Shown: in pieces, positions 35,556 to 45,388 of the stretch
Position numbering within the stretch: the first letter of the stretch is position 1
Layout: every line of letters begins with the position of its first letter
Source of the DNA: Rossellomorea sp. AcN35-11
Lineage (GTDB): Bacteria > Bacillota > Bacilli > Bacillales > Bacillaceae_B
DNA length: 64,000 bases
Assembly (NCBI GenBank): GCA_030388825.1
Contig: CP128835.1
Coordinates: forward strand, 372,001-436,000
Reading direction: 5' to 3'
Made by a program: the position numbers and the translations under genes
The notes under the pieces: model-generated
Databases searched by the model: none
The model's input: only the letters and a program-made list of their open reading frames with translations
What the model was told of the DNA's origin: nothing

Positions 35556-37190
35556 ATGAAGAATGTATTGTCATTTGATTTCTGGCAGAAATTCGGTAAA
35601 GCATTGCTTGTCGTTGTGGCCGTCATGCCGGCAGCAGGGATCATGATTTCCATCGGTAAGCTGATTGCCATGATGGGTGGAGACATCACTTTAGTGCAAA
35701 CGATTGCAAGGGTGATGGAAGATATAGGTTGGGGCATTATCACCAATCTTCACATCCTGTTCGCAGTAGCCATCGGGGGCTCATGGGCAAAGGAACGTGC
35801 AGGAGGTGCCTTCGCCGCACTGATCGCTTTCGTCCTCATCAACCGCATTACAGGAGCGATTTTCGGAGTGAACGGAGATATGCTCGGAGATCCTGAAGCA
35901 ACGGTCTCTTCCCTTTTCGGACAAACGTTAGTCGTTTCAGATTATTTCACTTCGGTCCTTGGTGCACCTGCCCTTAATATGGGTGTATTCGTCGGGATCA
36001 TCTCAGGTTTCCTGGGAGCGAATCTTTTCAACAAATATTATAACTACAGTAAATTACCGGATGCCCTTTCCTTCTTCAACGGAAAACGCTTCGTACCTTT
36101 CGTCGTGATTGTAGGCTCCGTTGTCATCGGGATTGTCATGTCCATCGTATGGCCGTTCATTCAAGGGTTACTCAATGACTTCGGTCAATGGATCGCCACT
36201 TCCCGTAACACGGCACCTATCGTTGCACCATTCGTATTCGGTGCATTAGAACGTTTACTATTACCATTCGGGCTGCATCATATGTTAACCGTTCCGATCA
36301 ACTATACAGAACTTGGCGGTACGTACAAAATTCTGACGGGATCAGGTGCCGGTTCAACGGTGGCCGGTCAAGATCCACTTTGGCTCGCCTGGATTGCCGA
36401 TCTGAACAACTTCCTGGCTGCAGGAGATATGGAAAGCTACAAACAGCTTCTAAATGATGTCACTCCTGCCCGCTTCAAAGTAGGCCAAATGATTTTATCC
36501 ACAGCGGCCCTGATTGGTATTGCCTATGCCATGTACCGCAATGTGGATAATGATAAGAAGAAAAAATACAAATCCATGTTCCTTTCAGCTGGATTGGCTG
36601 TATTCTTAACAGGTGTTACAGAGCCTATCGAGTTCATGTTCATGTTCGCTGCCCCACTTCTATATGTGGTATATGCCATCATGACGGGTCTTGCTTTCGC
36701 GATTGTGGATATCGTTAATATCAGGGTTCACTCATTCGGTTCCATTGAGCTTCTGACACGTGTACCGATGATCCTTAAAGCCGGACTTTGGGTAGACCTT
36801 GTAAACTTTGTGGTTGCCTGTATCGTATTCTTCGGCCTTAACTTCACGGTTGCCAACTTCTTGATCAAGAAGTTCAACTTCCCGACGCCTGGCCGTAACG
36901 GAAACTATATTGAAGATGAAGCATCTCCAAAAGGCGGAACCGTAAGCGCCGATTCCATTGCTCCGAAAGTCGTTGCCATGCTTGGCGGTAAAGAAAATAT
37001 CGTGGACGTGGATGCCTGCATGACCCGCCTCCGTGTAACGGTTAAAGACACCAGTCTTGTAGGTACGGAACAGGAATGGAAGAAAAACGGGGCTCTCGGC
37101 CTCATCCTGAAGGATAAAGGCGTACAAGCCATCTATGGTCCGAAAGCTGACGTCATCAAGTCTGACATTCAAGATCTACTGGGAGCGTAA
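35556..37190 (+). CDS. PTS transporter subunit IICB, glucose/alpha-glucoside family
   Basis: 544-residue sugar permease that phosphorylates its sugar on entry. The IIC domain (about residues 10-430, ten helices) has PFGLHHMLTVPINY and the family motif GVTEPIEFMFMFAAP. The IIB domain (about 465-540) carries the phospho-cysteine in VDACMTRLRVTV. There is no IIA domain, so a shared IIA is needed. It fits the alpha-glucoside/maltose branch of the glucose superfamily; the real sugar is unknown. The next gene begins one base after the stop. A LacI-type operator and a possible cre site precede it. Confidence 0.87.
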   Translation: MKNVLSFDFWQKFGKALLVVVAVMPAAGIMISIGKLIAMMGGDITLVQTIARVMEDIGWGIITNLHILFAVAIGGSWAKERAGGAFAALIAFVLINRITGAIFGVNGDMLGDPEATVSSLFGQTLVVSDYFTSVLGAPALNMGVFVGIISGFLGANLFNKYYNYSKLPDALSFFNGKRFVPFVVIVGSVVIGIVMSIVWPFIQGLLNDFGQWIATSRNTAPIVAPFVFGALERLLLPFGLHHMLTVPINYTELGGTYKILTGSGAGSTVAGQDPLWLAWIADLNNFLAAGDMESYKQLLNDVTPARFKVGQMILSTAALIGIAYAMYRNVDNDKKKKYKSMFLSAGLAVFLTGVTEPIEFMFMFAAPLLYVVYAIMTGLAFAIVDIVNIRVHSFGSIELLTRVPMILKAGLWVDLVNFVVACIVFFGLNFTVANFLIKKFNFPTPGRNGNYIEDEASPKGGTVSADSIAPKVVAMLGGKENIVDVDACMTRLRVTVKDTSLVGTEQEWKKNGALGLILKDKGVQAIYGPKADVIKSDIQDLLGA

Positions 37191-37997
37191 ATGATGAAAT
37201 TACTCACGTTGAACTGTCACTCCTGGCAGGAAGACAACCAGCTTGAAAAAATCTCGATTTTAGCCGATGACATCGCAGACAAATCCTACGATGTCATCGC
37301 CCTTCAGGAAGTCAGTCAACTCATCGAAAGTGAAGCCGTCCAGGGCATCGTCAAAAGAGACAATTTTGCCCTCGTCCTTCTTGAAGAACTGGCGAAACGA
37401 GACGTGACAGGCTACTCACTCATATGGGACTTCGCTCATATAGGATACGACGTGTACGAAGAAGGAGTAGCAATCTTAACAAAGCACCCGGTCACTGAAG
37501 AACACCGCTTCTTCATATCGAAAAGTCATGACCAATCCTACTGGAAGACCCGCAAGATTGTGGGGGCGACCATTTCCTATGGCGGAAGGCCCCTCACCTT
37601 CTACTCCTGCCACCTCGGCTGGTGGACGGACGAAGAAGAGCCGTTCAAATTTCAGGTCGACTCCTTGATGGAGCAGGTCACTCCTGAATCCCCCTTCTTT
37701 CTGATGGGAGACTTCAATAACAATGCCCAGGTCCGCGAAGAAGGATACGATTATCTTCTTTCCAAGGGACTGCTGGATACATTTGATGAAGCCGTTGAAC
37801 GGGACAGCGGGGTCACCGTTGAAGGGAAGATCGCGGGCTGGGATGAGAATAAGGTCGATTTACGGATCGACCTTGTACTCTCCAGCAAAAAAATGGATGT
37901 TCATTCGTCCCGGGTCATCTTTAATGATGTGAATAAACCTGTTGTCTCGGATCACTTCGGGGTGGAAGTGGTGTTGGGTGACGGGAAAAGCAGCTGA
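37191..37997 (+). CDS. Endonuclease/exonuclease/phosphatase family hydrolase
   Basis: 268-residue EEP-fold hydrolase. Metal and catalytic residues are visible: LTLNCHSWQ (N8), ALQEVSQ (E), YSCHLGW, LMGDFNNNAQ, RIDLVLSS and the final SDHFGVEV. The fold covers nucleases, sphingomyelinases and sugar-phosphate phosphatases. The gene directly abuts the PTS gene (TAAATGATG), an arrangement seen with PTS permeases in other Firmicutes, so a role in the same sugar pathway is likelier than DNA repair. That role is inference. Confidence 0.82.
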   Translation: MMKLLTLNCHSWQEDNQLEKISILADDIADKSYDVIALQEVSQLIESEAVQGIVKRDNFALVLLEELAKRDVTGYSLIWDFAHIGYDVYEEGVAILTKHPVTEEHRFFISKSHDQSYWKTRKIVGATISYGGRPLTFYSCHLGWWTDEEEPFKFQVDSLMEQVTPESPFFLMGDFNNNAQVREEGYDYLLSKGLLDTFDEAVERDSGVTVEGKIAGWDENKVDLRIDLVLSSKKMDVHSSRVIFNDVNKPVVSDHFGVEVVLGDGKSS

Positions 37998-38013
37998 TCT
38001 TGGATCGGCTGCT
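37989..38013 (+). terminator. Rho-independent terminator of the PTS operon
   Basis: AGCAGCTGATC (37989-37999) with GATCGGCTGCT (38003-38013), one G-T pair, then TCTTTT. The left arm contains the EEP gene stop codon. Confidence 0.8.
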
Positions 38014-38246
38014 TCTTTTAATGTAATGGGTTCGGGGGAGTTTGGTGGGAAGTGGATGAGACTGTTGGGTTTTGGAGTAGTTCTTGTGGGGGTGGCTGTG
38101 GTCGCCATAGGATTCATCAACCGTTTCAGCGACTGTAAATTCTATTTATCCACCTTATTCACATCCACTCTTCTTTGTTTTTATACCCCAGACGCTTCCA
38201 CATATAGACCGTTCTTAAGCCCTCACGTACAAACCAACAAAAAAAA

Positions 38247-38268
38247 TACAGCGCCCAAAGACGCTGTA
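38247..38268 (-). terminator. Rho-independent terminator of the GH16 gene
   Basis: TACAGCG (38247-38253) with CGCTGTA (38262-38268), loop of 8, followed by eight T on the minus strand. Confidence 0.85.
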
Positions 38269-38277
38269 CTCCTTTCA

Positions 38278-41242
38278 TTACTTTAATTCCACATTATCAA
38301 TGAACACATCATGGGCACCAATGGGCGAGCCGCTTTTTCCAAGCAGGAACTTAAGATTGGTGTCCTCGTTGAGAGGTGTCGTAAACGTATACTCATAACG
38401 GTTCATATCTCCAGTAAGCTGAACGGTTTGTGATAAATATCGTGTATATGCCGCATTTTCAACCGTTACTTCCATTGACCTGCCCACTGTGGAGCTTGCC
38501 TCGAAGCTTAGGGTGTATTCCACCCCCGGCTCAAGCTTCAATCCTCCCTGATAAAGCTGAACGCTCCATGATTCATTCCCTTCGTTCCCAATGGAAATCT
38601 TCGCCTGTCCGTTTACTTCGGAAATACCAGCTGAAGCATCATAATGCACATAATTCCCCCACGAGTCTAAATTGGTCTCAAATGATCCGTTTTTCAGAAC
38701 ATTTACACCCTTTGGTCCTGCTTTCTTCTTCAGGTTGACGTTATCCAGCTTCACTTCATGGGTACTTCCGCCGAAATGAACGACCAGCTGGGATTCAAGA
38801 TCCGTCACATCCGGCATCGTGAACGTCATGCCGTGAAGTTTCCAATCAGCCGTCAAAGGAATCGTTTCTGATGCGTAAACGGTTTTCCCGTCCTTGCTTC
38901 TCATCTCGATTTGAATGTTTCTCGCACTTTCTGCTATTCCTTTAAACGTCAGTTCATATTCATTTAATGATTTAAGCTGGACGCCTTTTTGAACCAGCTG
39001 GACATTGTCCGTTTCATTTAGAGGTTTGGCGGACAGTACCCGCTCTTCAGGGTCTACCCCGAACGATTCAGCATTTCCTGCCTCCACCAGATTCCAATAA
39101 AGCAAGCGGTCCGGGAATCCCTGATCGAACGTGCCGTTATAGATCAGGTTGCCGCTTGAAAGGGCAGGCTTGGAAGCATCCGGATCCACTTGCACAGGAG
39201 GGATTTCTTCCACCCGGACATTCCCGATCCATACAGGGAGCGTGGACAATCCGAGGTTAAACTCCAAACGGGCTGCAAGGTCCGTTTCCTCGGTCATCTG
39301 GAACACCATTTCATAGGATTTCATTTCATTTGTTAAAGGAAAGGATTCGCTGTTTGAATAGGCACTGTATCCACGGTCTGCACCTCCGCCGACTTTGACA
39401 TTGATGTCACGGGAGTCAGTGGATTTAGCATCAAAGGACACACGGTAATGCCTGCCCTTTCCGAGGGATACATCCTGGATGAGCTGCACGGAATAAGGCT
39501 GGTTTCCTGGTTGTTCAACATCGACTTTTGCAGCATTCCTCCCCTCAACCTCCTCGAGGGATACATTCGCTTTCCCGCCAAAATCAGGGACGGTCAAGAA
39601 ATACCAGTAATCTGTATTCTGAACTCCTGTAATCCCTTCGACATTATCCCATTCCTGATCAAATCCATTGTTGTAAATGAGGTTTCCATCCTCAAGGGGT
39701 TGTTTCGCGTCTTCCGGTAACGGAGCCTGTTCGAATACAGGCAGTTCAGGCGTTTGATACGGTCTTCCCGTGAGATCATACACCCGGACATACTCAACGT
39801 TCATGGATTGAGGGAACATGGTCTCTTCCGTCGGATCCCCGTCGAAATTCCCCCCGATTGCCAGGTTCAACAGCATGTGGAATGGCTGATCGAAAGGAGC
39901 CGGATAGGTGAAGTTGGCCGCATTGCCTGTCCCCTTGCTGTACCAATTGTTCTGAGTTTGGCGGAGTTTTCCGTCCACATACCAGCGGATTTCCCCCGGT
40001 TCCCATTCAACCGCATACACGTGCTCATCGGCAATGGTGGATCCATCTTCGAAGGCATAGTGATTGCCGGTATATTTATTATTCGGCCACGTTTCACCGT
40101 AATGAATTGTTCCGATCGCTTCATGGGGGTTGCTTCCCTGTGCTTCTAAAATATCGATTTCCCCGGACGCAGCCCAGCCGCCGTATCTGTCATCTTCCGG
40201 AAGCATCCAGAATGCCGGCCAGTACCCTTTCCCGACAGGTAGGGAGGCCTTCATTTCGAACTTCCCGAACGCTTTCGAGAAGAGCCCCTTCGTTTTTAGA
40301 CGGGCTGAGGTATAAGCAAAACCTTCATAGTCCTCTTTCTTGGCAGTGATTAATAGCTTACCATCTTCTGTCCGTGCGTTTTCCGGACGGTCTGTGTAAT
40401 ATTGTTTTTCATTATTTCCCCAGCCGGATATATAGGTACCGTTTGCGTCTGTAAAGCCGTTGCCGATATCGAACGTCCATTTCGAACGGTCAATTTCAGT
40501 CTGATTGAATTCGTCATGCCACAGGAGGGACCATGGTGTGACGAAAGAAGCTGGGTCACTTGTTTCTTTCCCGTTATAGACAATGCTGCTTTCCAAGGTT
40601 GCCTTTTCGACGGAACCATCTCCATTGATGATCGACCCTTCCCCTGCTTTTGAGACGTTAAGTTCCTTCACTAATCCATTCAGAAGCAAGACTGACAAAT
40701 GAAAGCGCATCCAAATTTACGCGTTCTGCAATACCGTTTAGATCTACTTGAGCCTGTCCTTTTTCACCAAAAGTCGTGATCGTCTCGAATTCTCCTTCAA
40801 GCTCAGCCTTTTTTCCTTTGACAGAAGAGGCCGTTACGGTCACGTTCTCGAATCCTTCAGCTGTCATTTCTGTTTCCTGAAGCAATACGTATCCTTCCAG
40901 CAGAGTTTCTTCCACGGTCGATTCCCCGGAGACGGTGATGGTTGTAGGATGTGCAGGTGTGTTGACTGAGAGGCTATGTAACTCGGAGTCTGACAACCTA
41001 AGAGTATCGGGCGCTTTTCCTTTAATAAGGGTTTTCCCGTGAACCGTCACATTTTCAAGTGTAATGTCTTTTCCGGCATCCGGTGTGATCACCAAATCTC
41101 CCGTAATCGTTTTATCTTTTAAGGTCGCATCTTTTAGGTGATATGGTTTTTCTTTTTGCGGTGCCGCATTTCCAGTGGTTCCTGGTGGCAGTGTGAGGAT
41201 GAGACATGCAGCGGTAAAGGAAGTGACTGCTTTTTTTAACAT
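38278..41242 (-). pseudogene. Secreted GH16 endo-beta-1,3-glucanase (laminarinase type) with three C-terminal CBM modules (frameshifted in this sequence)
   Basis: Large secreted glycanase of about 987 residues if joined. The 5' frame (40658-41242) has a signal peptide (residues 1-26) and a repetitive beta-helix-like region (DITLENVTVHGKTLIKG). The 3' frame (38278-40710) continues that region (GLVKELNVSKAGEG), then the GH16 domain with the catalytic ASGEIDILEAQGSN (E184/D186/E189 of that frame), typical of laminarinases. Three CBM_4_9-like modules follow, each opening NLIYN(N/G).FDQ.. or VLKNGSFE. The frames overlap between 40658 and 40710; one extra base there explains the break, perhaps a sequencing error. 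A promoter with a palindromic operator precedes it and a LacI gene lies upstream on the same strand. Confidence 0.82.
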
Positions 41243-41266
41243 GTGAACGCCTCCTGTTTTTATTAA

Positions 41267-41282
41267 TGTCTCACGTGGGACA
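41267..41282. promoter_or_regulatory. Palindromic operator of the GH16 gene
   Basis: TGTCTCACGTGGGACA: 8-base arms with one mismatch around a CACGTG core. It lies about 10 bases after the -10, where a repressor would block transcription. It differs from the TTGCA-type sites, so the binder is uncertain. Confidence 0.5.
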
Positions 41283-41292
41283 TTTGACTATA

Positions 41293-41321
41293 ACTATAAG
41301 AGTATTTTCACTTCTTGACAA
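41293..41321 (-). promoter_or_regulatory. SigA-type promoter of the GH16 gene
   Basis: TTGTCA (complement of 41316-41321) and TATAGT (complement of 41293-41298) with a 17-base spacer. Confidence 0.7.
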
Positions 41322-41355
41322 CATTTTTTTAGAATAATATTCTCTTTTCCTATCA

Positions 41356-41390
41356 AAAAATGCTAATCCCTTAAGGAATATAGCATTTTT
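41356..41390 (-). terminator. Rho-independent terminator of the LacI gene
   Basis: AAAAATGCTA (41356-41365) with TAGCATTTTT (41381-41390), loop of 15, U-rich end. It separates the LacI gene from the GH16 promoter. Confidence 0.75.
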
Positions 41391-41400
41391 CTGTACTTGA

Positions 41401-42423
41401 TTAGGTTAGTTGCCGGCAGGAATGACGCATGACAAGTGCCGCTTTGAATTCCCCTGTCTTCTCACGGGGGTTCCCCTCGATTTGGTGAATCAGCTCTTCC
41501 ACCAACTCCACTGCCATCTCGACTCGTGGAACATTCATAGTTGTCAATGCCGGTGAAGTATACTCCGTAAGCAACAAATTATCAAAGCCGATGAGTGACA
41601 CATCTCCCGGGACATGGAGGTTGGCATCCTTCAACCCCTTAAGGGCACCGAATGCGATGTGGTCATTGGAACACACGATGGCAGTGGGAAGGTTCCCCTG
41701 CCGGATCCAGTGACGAACCGCATCCCTTCCTGACTCTTCGATGAACCTGCCTCTATAGATGTAATGCGGTTCAATGGTGATCCCAGCTGCTTCCATCGCC
41801 TTCTGATAGCCATTCAATCGCTCCACTGCTGCTGGATTGTCTACATCACCTGTTATGAACCCGATTCTCTCATGTCCCAGCTGAATGAAGTGGTTCGTCG
41901 CCTCCATGGCACCCTCTTCATTTTTTAATACAGGCATTGGAATCGAAGAAGTCCGATCGGTCACGTTGTTCTGATCGAAGACACCCACCAGGAAGCTGGC
42001 CGATTGTATTTGGTCTACAATCGATTGAACATTGCTCCAGCTGATGATGATTCCTGCATCAATGCTTTTTTCACGGTACAGTTTCAAAATGGAAGAAGAA
42101 TCATTCAGGTCCGTCATGGTCACAAGCATATTATACCCCCGCTCCGAGCAGGCATTGATCATGGCTCCGATGACAACACTGTAAAAGAGGTCATCGGAGT
42201 ATATGCGGTCCTTGGAGGGATCCTGAATGATAAAGAGGCCGATGGTATGGGTCTTTTTCTTAGTCAGTCTTCTCGCTGATACATTGGGCTGATACTGATG
42301 CTCCTCCATGATCTTCAAGATGCGCTCACGTGTCTCTGCACGCACCTGATCCGAATTGTTCAGCACACGCTGCACCGTTTTCCTCGACACCCCCGAGAGC
42401 CTCGCAATATCAAATATATCCAT
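41401..42423 (-). CDS. LacI family transcriptional regulator
   Basis: 340-residue sugar-responsive repressor. The N-terminal helix-turn-helix is classic (MDIFDIARLSGVSRKTVQRV) with hinge ARRLTKKKTHTIGL. The periplasmic-binding-protein-like sensor domain includes VDNPAAVERLNGY and VSLIGFDNLLLTEY. Start at 42423 is set by AGGAGG 5 bases upstream; the longer reading has no support. It lies between the GH16 gene and a membrane protein gene, and a GTTGCAAC palindrome sits in its own leader, echoed by TGCAAACGGTTGCA at the PTS promoter. It is therefore the likely local regulator of the PTS operon and perhaps of the glucanase. Inducer unknown. Confidence 0.87.
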   Translation of the reverse strand: MDIFDIARLSGVSRKTVQRVLNNSDQVRAETRERILKIMEEHQYQPNVSARRLTKKKTHTIGLFIIQDPSKDRIYSDDLFYSVVIGAMINACSERGYNMLVTMTDLNDSSSILKLYREKSIDAGIIISWSNVQSIVDQIQSASFLVGVFDQNNVTDRTSSIPMPVLKNEEGAMEATNHFIQLGHERIGFITGDVDNPAAVERLNGYQKAMEAAGITIEPHYIYRGRFIEESGRDAVRHWIRQGNLPTAIVCSNDHIAFGALKGLKDANLHVPGDVSLIGFDNLLLTEYTSPALTTMNVPRVEMAVELVEELIHQIEGNPREKTGEFKAALVMRHSCRQLT

Positions 42424-42439
42424 AACATCCTCCTGAGTG

Positions 42440-42466
42440 GTTGCAACTTTCTTTACATATATTATA
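42440..42466 (-). promoter_or_regulatory. LacI gene -10 box and candidate autoregulatory operator
   Basis: TATAAT (complement of 42461-42466) followed about 13 bases later by the palindrome GTTGCAAC (42440-42447). The half-site TTGCA also occurs in the PTS operator. Confidence 0.5.
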
Positions 42467-42582
42467 ACGAAAGATACACGCATTGGGTATCGTGCATAAA
42501 CACTAAACAAATGAAACCACCGCCCCCCTCTCATCCGTATATACACTATATACAGATCATCAAACCTGGAAAGGGGAACACT

Positions 42583-44263
42583 ATGGGAAATATATTACTA
42601 TTTTCATTGATCGTCGGATTGGTCATGGCACTTCTGATCGTACCGATGACCTTCATGAAAAAGCAGAATAAAAAAGAGGGCTACCCATCATTTGCAGCCC
42701 TGTTCGCAGCAGCTTTCATTATAACGACTGTGATTGTATTCGTGTTCTATTACATGACGAATCTTGATCAGAACTTTACGGGCGTGTGGATTCTCCTTAT
42801 CGTCGCTTCAGGATTCGGAGCCACCCTTGCAGCCGGAACCGAACGGATGGTGAAAGGGGGTCCTTTTCCTTGGAAGCTTGCTCGTCGGGGCCTATTTCAT
42901 GACTGCGTTTGTGTTTAATGCCGATGAGAAATATGAATCGGCGAAAATGGACGTGAAAACGGAAATTGAGGCCTTTGATGAAAGTGAGACGCCTGCAAGC
43001 GTGCCGCCGCAGTTCGCAAGGAACAAAATGAAGAAGGCGTTCGGTCAAGTACCGAATACGAGTTACTATGAGCTTGGCCGCCTGCAGATCCAGAAGGTGG
43101 ACGGGGAGTATGTATACATTGCACCGGTTGAATTCTCCGGTTTCTTTAAATGGTTCAAAGGGGATGAAACGCCAGGTTATTTCACATTGAGTGCCACGGA
43201 TTCATCGTCGAACCCCAAGTTCGTCAAGGAATCTATGATTTACACTCCTTCCGCCTTCTTTAATAAGAAGATCGAGCGTCATATCCGCTTGAACTATCCG
43301 AAGCAGATCTTCAATGGAGATGTTCAGCTTGAGATCGACGACGAAGGAAAGCCGTTCTATATCCGTACGTACGGCGAATTCATTTCAGCACGCAACGGAT
43401 TTGAAGCAAAAGGAATTGTCCTGGTCGATCCAAAGACCGGTAAAACCAAATCTTATACGATCGGGGAAGTGCCCTCATTCATCGACGGGGCGATTTCACC
43501 TGAAACCATCAGCCTCCAGAACAGTTATTTCGGTAACTACGTTCAGGGATTCTGGAACAGCCGCTTCGGTAAATCGGACGTGAAACTTCCTTCTGACGAA
43601 GGAACGGAGGCGAACGTAAGCCCGATTTTTGACGAAAATGGTGACATGTACTACTTCACCGACTTCACGTCGCCGAAAGAAGGAGTCGACTCTATGCTGG
43701 GCTATTCCTTAACCAATTCACGAACAGGTGAAGCGACCTTCTACACAGGGAATCTGGAAGAATCGTATATGGATTCTCAAGGAGCCCTCCAGATCATCCA
43801 GAAGAAATTCATTGAGAAGAAATGGGACGGCGAAATGCCCGTTCTGTATAATTTCTACGGTGAAGCAAGCTGGCTGACACCGGTCCTTGATGCAAATGGT
43901 TTCTTACAGAACTACTTCATCGTTTCGGCAGCGAATCCTGAAATATCAGCCTATGCGAACACGCCTAATCAGGCATTGAAACAATACAAAACCGCTCTCC
44001 AACGGGGTGGCGGCAGTGTGGACGGAAGTTCGAAAGCAGAGGAAAAGCAGACAAATGGTACAGTCGTGCGTGTTTACAAAGAAAAGAACGGTGATTATAC
44101 GGTCGTTTCTTTCTTACTGGACAACGGTAAAAACTACATGGTTTCCTCAGAAAACAGCCTGCTTGCGATCTACCTGAAGGAAAATGATAAAGTGAACGTG
44201 AAATACATGGATACAGGAGAAGAATTCCTTCCTGTAAAAGAACTGTCAATTGAGGGATTATAA
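42583..44263 (+). pseudogene. Multi-pass membrane protein with large exposed domain, unknown function (frameshifted in this sequence)
   Basis: About 559 residues if joined. Helices near residues 3-22, 32-52 and 60-77 are in the first frame, and a fourth (VLFLGSLLVGAYFMTAFVF) spans the break. A large extracytoplasmic domain of about 440 residues follows, with PepSY-like alternation (GYSLTNSRTGEATFYTG, DSQGALQIIQKKFIEKKW). I do not recognise a named family. The frame breaks at a G5 run (42856-42860). With four G the reading VKGVLFLGSLLVGAYFM is a normal helix, so one extra base, probably a sequencing error, explains it. AAAGGGG lies 7 bases before the ATG. Confidence 0.7.
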
Positions 44264-44267
44264 GAAA

Positions 44268-44297
44268 AAAGATGAGGGCTCATACGCTCTCATCTTT
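44268..44297. terminator. Bidirectional terminator
   Basis: AAAGATGAG with CTCATCTTT arms and extra inner pairs, flanked by A- and T-runs, between convergent genes. Confidence 0.82.
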
Positions 44298-44299
44298 CT

Positions 44300-44857
44300 T
44301 TATTCCCCGGCATTCACATAATACACCAGATTATCCGTCCACTTCCCGTTCTCATAAATGAATCCCTTCCTCGTACACTCATACTTCATGCCGACACTTT
44401 CTGCGAGACGGATGGAAGGGGTATTATCCAGATTGATATGGGCTTCGATCCGGTGATAACTCAACTTAACCATAGCCAATTGAAGAGCCGCCTTCACCGC
44501 TTCCTTCCCATAGCCCCGATTCCAGTAGCGGTTATGTAACGTGTAGCCGACCCTTCCCCAGTTAAAGTTGTACCGCATCAGAGTAGAAAAATCGATTGTT
44601 CCGATATTCGCTCCGCCCTCTTTGAGAAATATCCCCAATATATACACCTGATCCCCATCGATCATGTCATCATGTTTCAAAAGCATCTCCCGAAACCAAA
44701 ACTCCGTACACTCGCTCATATCTTGATAGCCTACGTCGTATTTATGCTGTGATGGCAACCTGTTCAAATGTTCCCTTAACCAGTTATGATAGTCCCTGTT
44801 AACAAAAGGCCTGATGACCAAACGGGGTGTTTCAATGGTTAAGTCCTTGTGCTGCAT
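44300..44857 (-). CDS. GNAT family acetyltransferase, RimJ/RimL type
   Basis: 185-residue acetyltransferase of the RimJ/L group that acetylates protein N-termini or small amines. Marks: ETPRLVIRPFVNRDY at the start, GRVGYTLHNRYWNRGYGKEAV (acetyl-CoA loop, near residue 108) and EAHINLDNTPSIRLAESVGM near 145. Its 5' end overlaps a small open frame (44839-45033). Target unknown. Confidence 0.84.
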   Translation of the reverse strand: MQHKDLTIETPRLVIRPFVNRDYHNWLREHLNRLPSQHKYDVGYQDMSECTEFWFREMLLKHDDMIDGDQVYILGIFLKEGGANIGTIDFSTLMRYNFNWGRVGYTLHNRYWNRGYGKEAVKAALQLAMVKLSYHRIEAHINLDNTPSIRLAESVGMKYECTRKGFIYENGKWTDNLVYYVNAGE

Positions 44858-45033
44858 CCCTGATCCTCCCTTTTAATGTGAAGCTCTTTTTCTTCTAATT
44901 TAGTTTGTATCTTCTTTAACACTTCCATCTGCTCACGCCCGTTTTCTACGAGCCTGTCAGTCTGCTTTTCGATGGTGACCGTGATGGACAATAATGACAG
45001 CACAACCACAATGATGATTAGAAAAACCTTTTA
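44839..45033 (-). pseudogene. Possible small membrane/coiled-coil protein, 5' end broken
   Basis: An open frame encodes a hydrophobic helix (VFLIIIVVVLSLLSITVTI) followed by a charged coiled-coil segment (RLVENGREQMEVLKKIQTKL) and ends inside the GNAT gene. No start codon exists before the helix: the codon upstream is TAA. Either a small indel removed the start or the gene is dead. Layout resembles the intact small gene at 45120-45293. Confidence 0.35.
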
Positions 45034-45086
45034 GGTTAATAGTATCAACCGGCCGGGGGGAATGGTAGGACTTTTTCAAAAAACAG

Positions 45087-45114
45087 AAGGCGCTCCTCCC
45101 ACGAGAAACGCCTT
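45087..45114 (-). terminator. Rho-independent terminator
   Basis: AAGGCG arms (45087-45092 with 45109-45114) plus partial inner pairing, followed by TTTTTTG on the minus strand. It lies 5 bases past the small gene at 45120-45293. Confidence 0.75.
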
Positions 45115-45119
45115 AACGA

Positions 45120-45293
45120 CTAGCTGTCATTCTTCCATTCTTCTTCTAACTCCTTTTCGATTTCTTCATCCGACAAATACTCTTCATCCATCTGCTGCAC
45201 ATGTTCGGTGATCCGGTTGAGCTTGGAATGCACGACCCAAAGGCTGATGACCACGAATGCCATAAATAGAACAAAGATGAGTTCGAATTCCAT
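45120..45293 (-). CDS. 57-residue membrane-anchored acidic protein
   Basis: Short gene with one N-terminal helix (FELIFVLFMAFVVISLWVV), then an acidic coiled-coil tail (QMDEEYLSDEEIEKELEEEW). GGAGG lies 10 bases before the ATG and a terminator follows. No family recognised. The three together (site, ORF, terminator) support it despite its length. Confidence 0.65.
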   Translation of the reverse strand: MEFELIFVLFMAFVVISLWVVHSKLNRITEHVQQMDEEYLSDEEIEKELEEEWKNDS

Positions 45294-45388
45294 CTAATCG
45301 ATGCCTCCTTTACCTATGTTTATTAATCAAACACCGGAAAAAGAAGGCTTCAGGCAGAAAAAGGACGGAAGAACTGTTTTTTTGTCTC

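Noticed and set aside
45327..45388. C-terminal extension of prolyl-tRNA synthetase
   Set aside because: One base restored near 45440 gives the conserved VYWAKAY-type end at 45389.
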